Source: Pseudomonadota bacterium
GTDB lineage: Bacteria; Desulfobacterota; Desulfobacteria; Desulfobacterales; Desulfobacteraceae
DNA length: 6,860 bases
Direction of reading: 5' to 3'
Assembly: GCA_018816605.1 (NCBI GenBank)
Contig: JAHIVS010000552.1
Span: 1-6,860, forward strand
The position numbers and the translations under genes are program-made. Below the pieces are notes generated by a model. It was given only the letters and a program-made list of their open reading frames with translations, searched no databases and was not told where the DNA came from. Shown in pieces: positions 5,746-6,860 of the stretch. Position 1 is the first letter of the stretch. The number at the start of each line of letters is the position of its first letter.

Positions 5746-6860
5746 TCAGTCTGCACGGGAGGCAATCACCCGAAAATTCACCATGTCACTGTTACCGGCG
5801 GTATCCATCACCGCCAGCTGGTAGGTGCCAGGGGCCGGCATGGGCATAAAATGTGGCGTGACCCGGTTTGCATCACTCTGATGAATATCCTTATTCTCAT
5901 CCTTATTTTCATCCAGGGGCCTGCGGTTTAAAAACCAGTATAATCGACCCTGACCGCCCAGGGTTTCCAGGGGGATCAGGGGGGACTGGGCCTGGCCCGG
6001 GGGAGATGTCAACAGGCTGTCATTGGAAATGGAGGTGATCCTGAGCCGATTATCCGTGATGGGAGAAAGGTCGGGGCATTGGGGTGAGATCTTTGGGATC
6101 AGTCGGTTTCGCCGCCATTTTCCCGGAATCCAGGGCTCTGCTGCCCAGGGCCACAGGGCCAGGGTGACTTTTTTTATCCCGCCGCAAAAGGGCCCGGCCC
6201 TGTTTCCCTGGGCATCCACCCAGATCGTTTGCAGCAGAGAGTTCACTCCCGGGGAGGCCTCTCCCGGGGTCAGGTTTTCTGTGAGGGTGGGGGGGATCTG
6301 GTGGTTGAGTATCCATGCTTTGTGGCGCACCATACAGGAACCGGGAATCTGGGTGTCAAAAATTCCAGAGGGCCAGCAAATGGTCTGCTGTTCAACTGTA
6401 TCGGGCGGTTGATCCATACCCCGTTTTGTCCCTTCCCCCCCGGACAGGGGCAGGCTTTCTATCACCTGGGCCATGAGGGGGACGGCCGTGACGGCCCCGT
6501 ACTGACCCGGGGAAGGAGACCCGTCCGGGCGTCCCACCCAGATACCCACGACATAATCTCCCATCAGCCCCAGGGCCCAGGCATCTCTGAATCCGTAACT
6601 GGTGCCGGTTTTCCAGGCCACTGGCAGCTCTCCGGAAAGCCTTGCGATCCCTTCTTGCCCTGGCAGGGGCCGGGAGAGCATTTGGCGGGTGATGTAGGCG
6701 GCACCCGGACTCATGAGATAGCGTTCCCGGACCGGATCATTTTTGTTTAGGCGCGGTCTGCCTGCCTGGCCGTTTCTGGCAAGGGCGGTATACAGGGTGA
6801 CCAGGGATTCCAAATTCGTGCCCATTCCCCCCAGAATAATACTTAGGTTGGGGGGGCCTG
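5746..6860 (-). CDS. pbpC: Penicillin-binding protein 1C, C-terminal part
   Basis: The reading frame is open to the right edge, so the true start and the glycosyltransferase half lie outside; 370 residues are visible against about 770-800 for the family. From the edge it reads PNLSIILGGMGTNLESLVTLY, the segment before the third transpeptidase motif. The KTGT box (WKTGTSYGFRDAWALG) is encoded at 6601-6612, followed by GDYVVGIWVGRPDG. The linker TICWPSG...C...AWILNHQIPPTL is characteristic of PBP1C. The last 100 residues, with LYWFLNRRPL and GTYQLAVMDTAGNSDMVNFRV, match the BiPBP_C domain found at the end of these proteins. It is a periplasmic, membrane-anchored peptidoglycan synthase with transpeptidase fold. 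It is convergent with aguB, 123 bp away, and its base composition is visibly more GC-rich than the operon. Methionine at 6825 is internal, not the start. Confidence 0.92.
   Translation of the reverse strand, partial: GPPNLSIILGGMGTNLESLVTLYTALARNGQAGRPRLNKNDPVRERYLMSPGAAYITRQMLSRPLPGQEGIARLSGELPVAWKTGTSYGFRDAWALGLMGDYVVGIWVGRPDGSPSPGQYGAVTAVPLMAQVIESLPLSGGEGTKRGMDQPPDTVEQQTICWPSGIFDTQIPGSCMVRHKAWILNHQIPPTLTENLTPGEASPGVNSLLQTIWVDAQGNRAGPFCGGIKKVTLALWPWAAEPWIPGKWRRNRLIPKISPQCPDLSPITDNRLRITSISNDSLLTSPPGQAQSPLIPLETLGGQGRLYWFLNRRPLDENKDENKDIHQSDANRVTPHFMPMPAPGTYQLAVMDTAGNSDMVNFRVIASRAD
5890..5913 (-). repeat. 12-bp tandem repeat inside pbpC
   Basis: Two copies in coding sense, GATGAAAATAAG and GATGAGAATAAG, differ at one base and encode DENK-DENK, followed by a partial GAT. 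The repeat falls in a loop of the BiPBP_C domain after LNRRPL, keeps the frame, and adds a charged insertion. Confidence 0.7.

Noticed and set aside
6248..6269. GC-rich repeat and imperfect palindrome around AGGCCT in pbpC
   Set aside because: TCCCGGGG occurs twice around AGGCCT, but the stem is broken by mismatches and the stretch encodes TPGEASPG in frame, so it is explained by coding sequence.
6823..6825. ATG as the start of the right-hand minus-strand gene
   Set aside because: The frame stays open to the window edge and the residues before it (PNLSIILGG) belong to the conserved transpeptidase domain, so this methionine is internal.

Overview
The window most resembles chromosomal DNA of an anaerobic bacterium. 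A sulfate-reducing deltaproteobacterium (Desulfobacterota) is my best guess, from the oxygen-sensitive aldehyde:ferredoxin oxidoreductase (AOR), the Gram-negative penicillin-binding protein 1C and the gene mix. This is inference from content; there is no rRNA or other marker gene. No tRNA, CRISPR array, insertion sequence or phage gene was seen.

Layout. Positions 1-161 (minus) hold the N-terminal 53 codons of a saccharopine-dehydrogenase-like NAD(P) enzyme. Positions 226-711 (minus) encode an Lrp/AsnC regulator. Positions 712-894 are an AT-rich divergent control region with a perfect 9-bp inverted repeat whose two arms each contain a TTGACA -35 box, one facing each way. From 895 to 5622 five plus-strand genes are tightly spaced and look like one operon: putrescine-type class III aminotransferase (patA-like), an AOR-family tungsto/molybdoenzyme, a 79-aa MoaD/ThiS-like sulfur carrier with a TTG start, a universal stress protein, and N-carbamoylputrescine amidase (aguB). 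Positions 5623-5745 are a short convergent gap with no convincing terminator. Positions 5746-6860 (minus) are the C-terminal part of pbpC, which is visibly more GC-rich and unrelated in function.

How the genes could work together. AguB releases putrescine from N-carbamoylputrescine. The aminotransferase turns putrescine into 4-aminobutanal (in equilibrium with 1-pyrroline). An AOR could oxidise that aldehyde to 4-aminobutyrate while reducing ferredoxin, where better-known routes use an NAD(P)-dependent aldehyde dehydrogenase. The ubiquitin-fold protein next to the AOR would supply sulfur for its pterin cofactor, and the divergent Lrp-type protein would sense an amino acid or polyamine and control both directions. 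Each family assignment is well supported; the joined pathway, AOR substrate included, is a hypothesis and the most interesting feature of the window.
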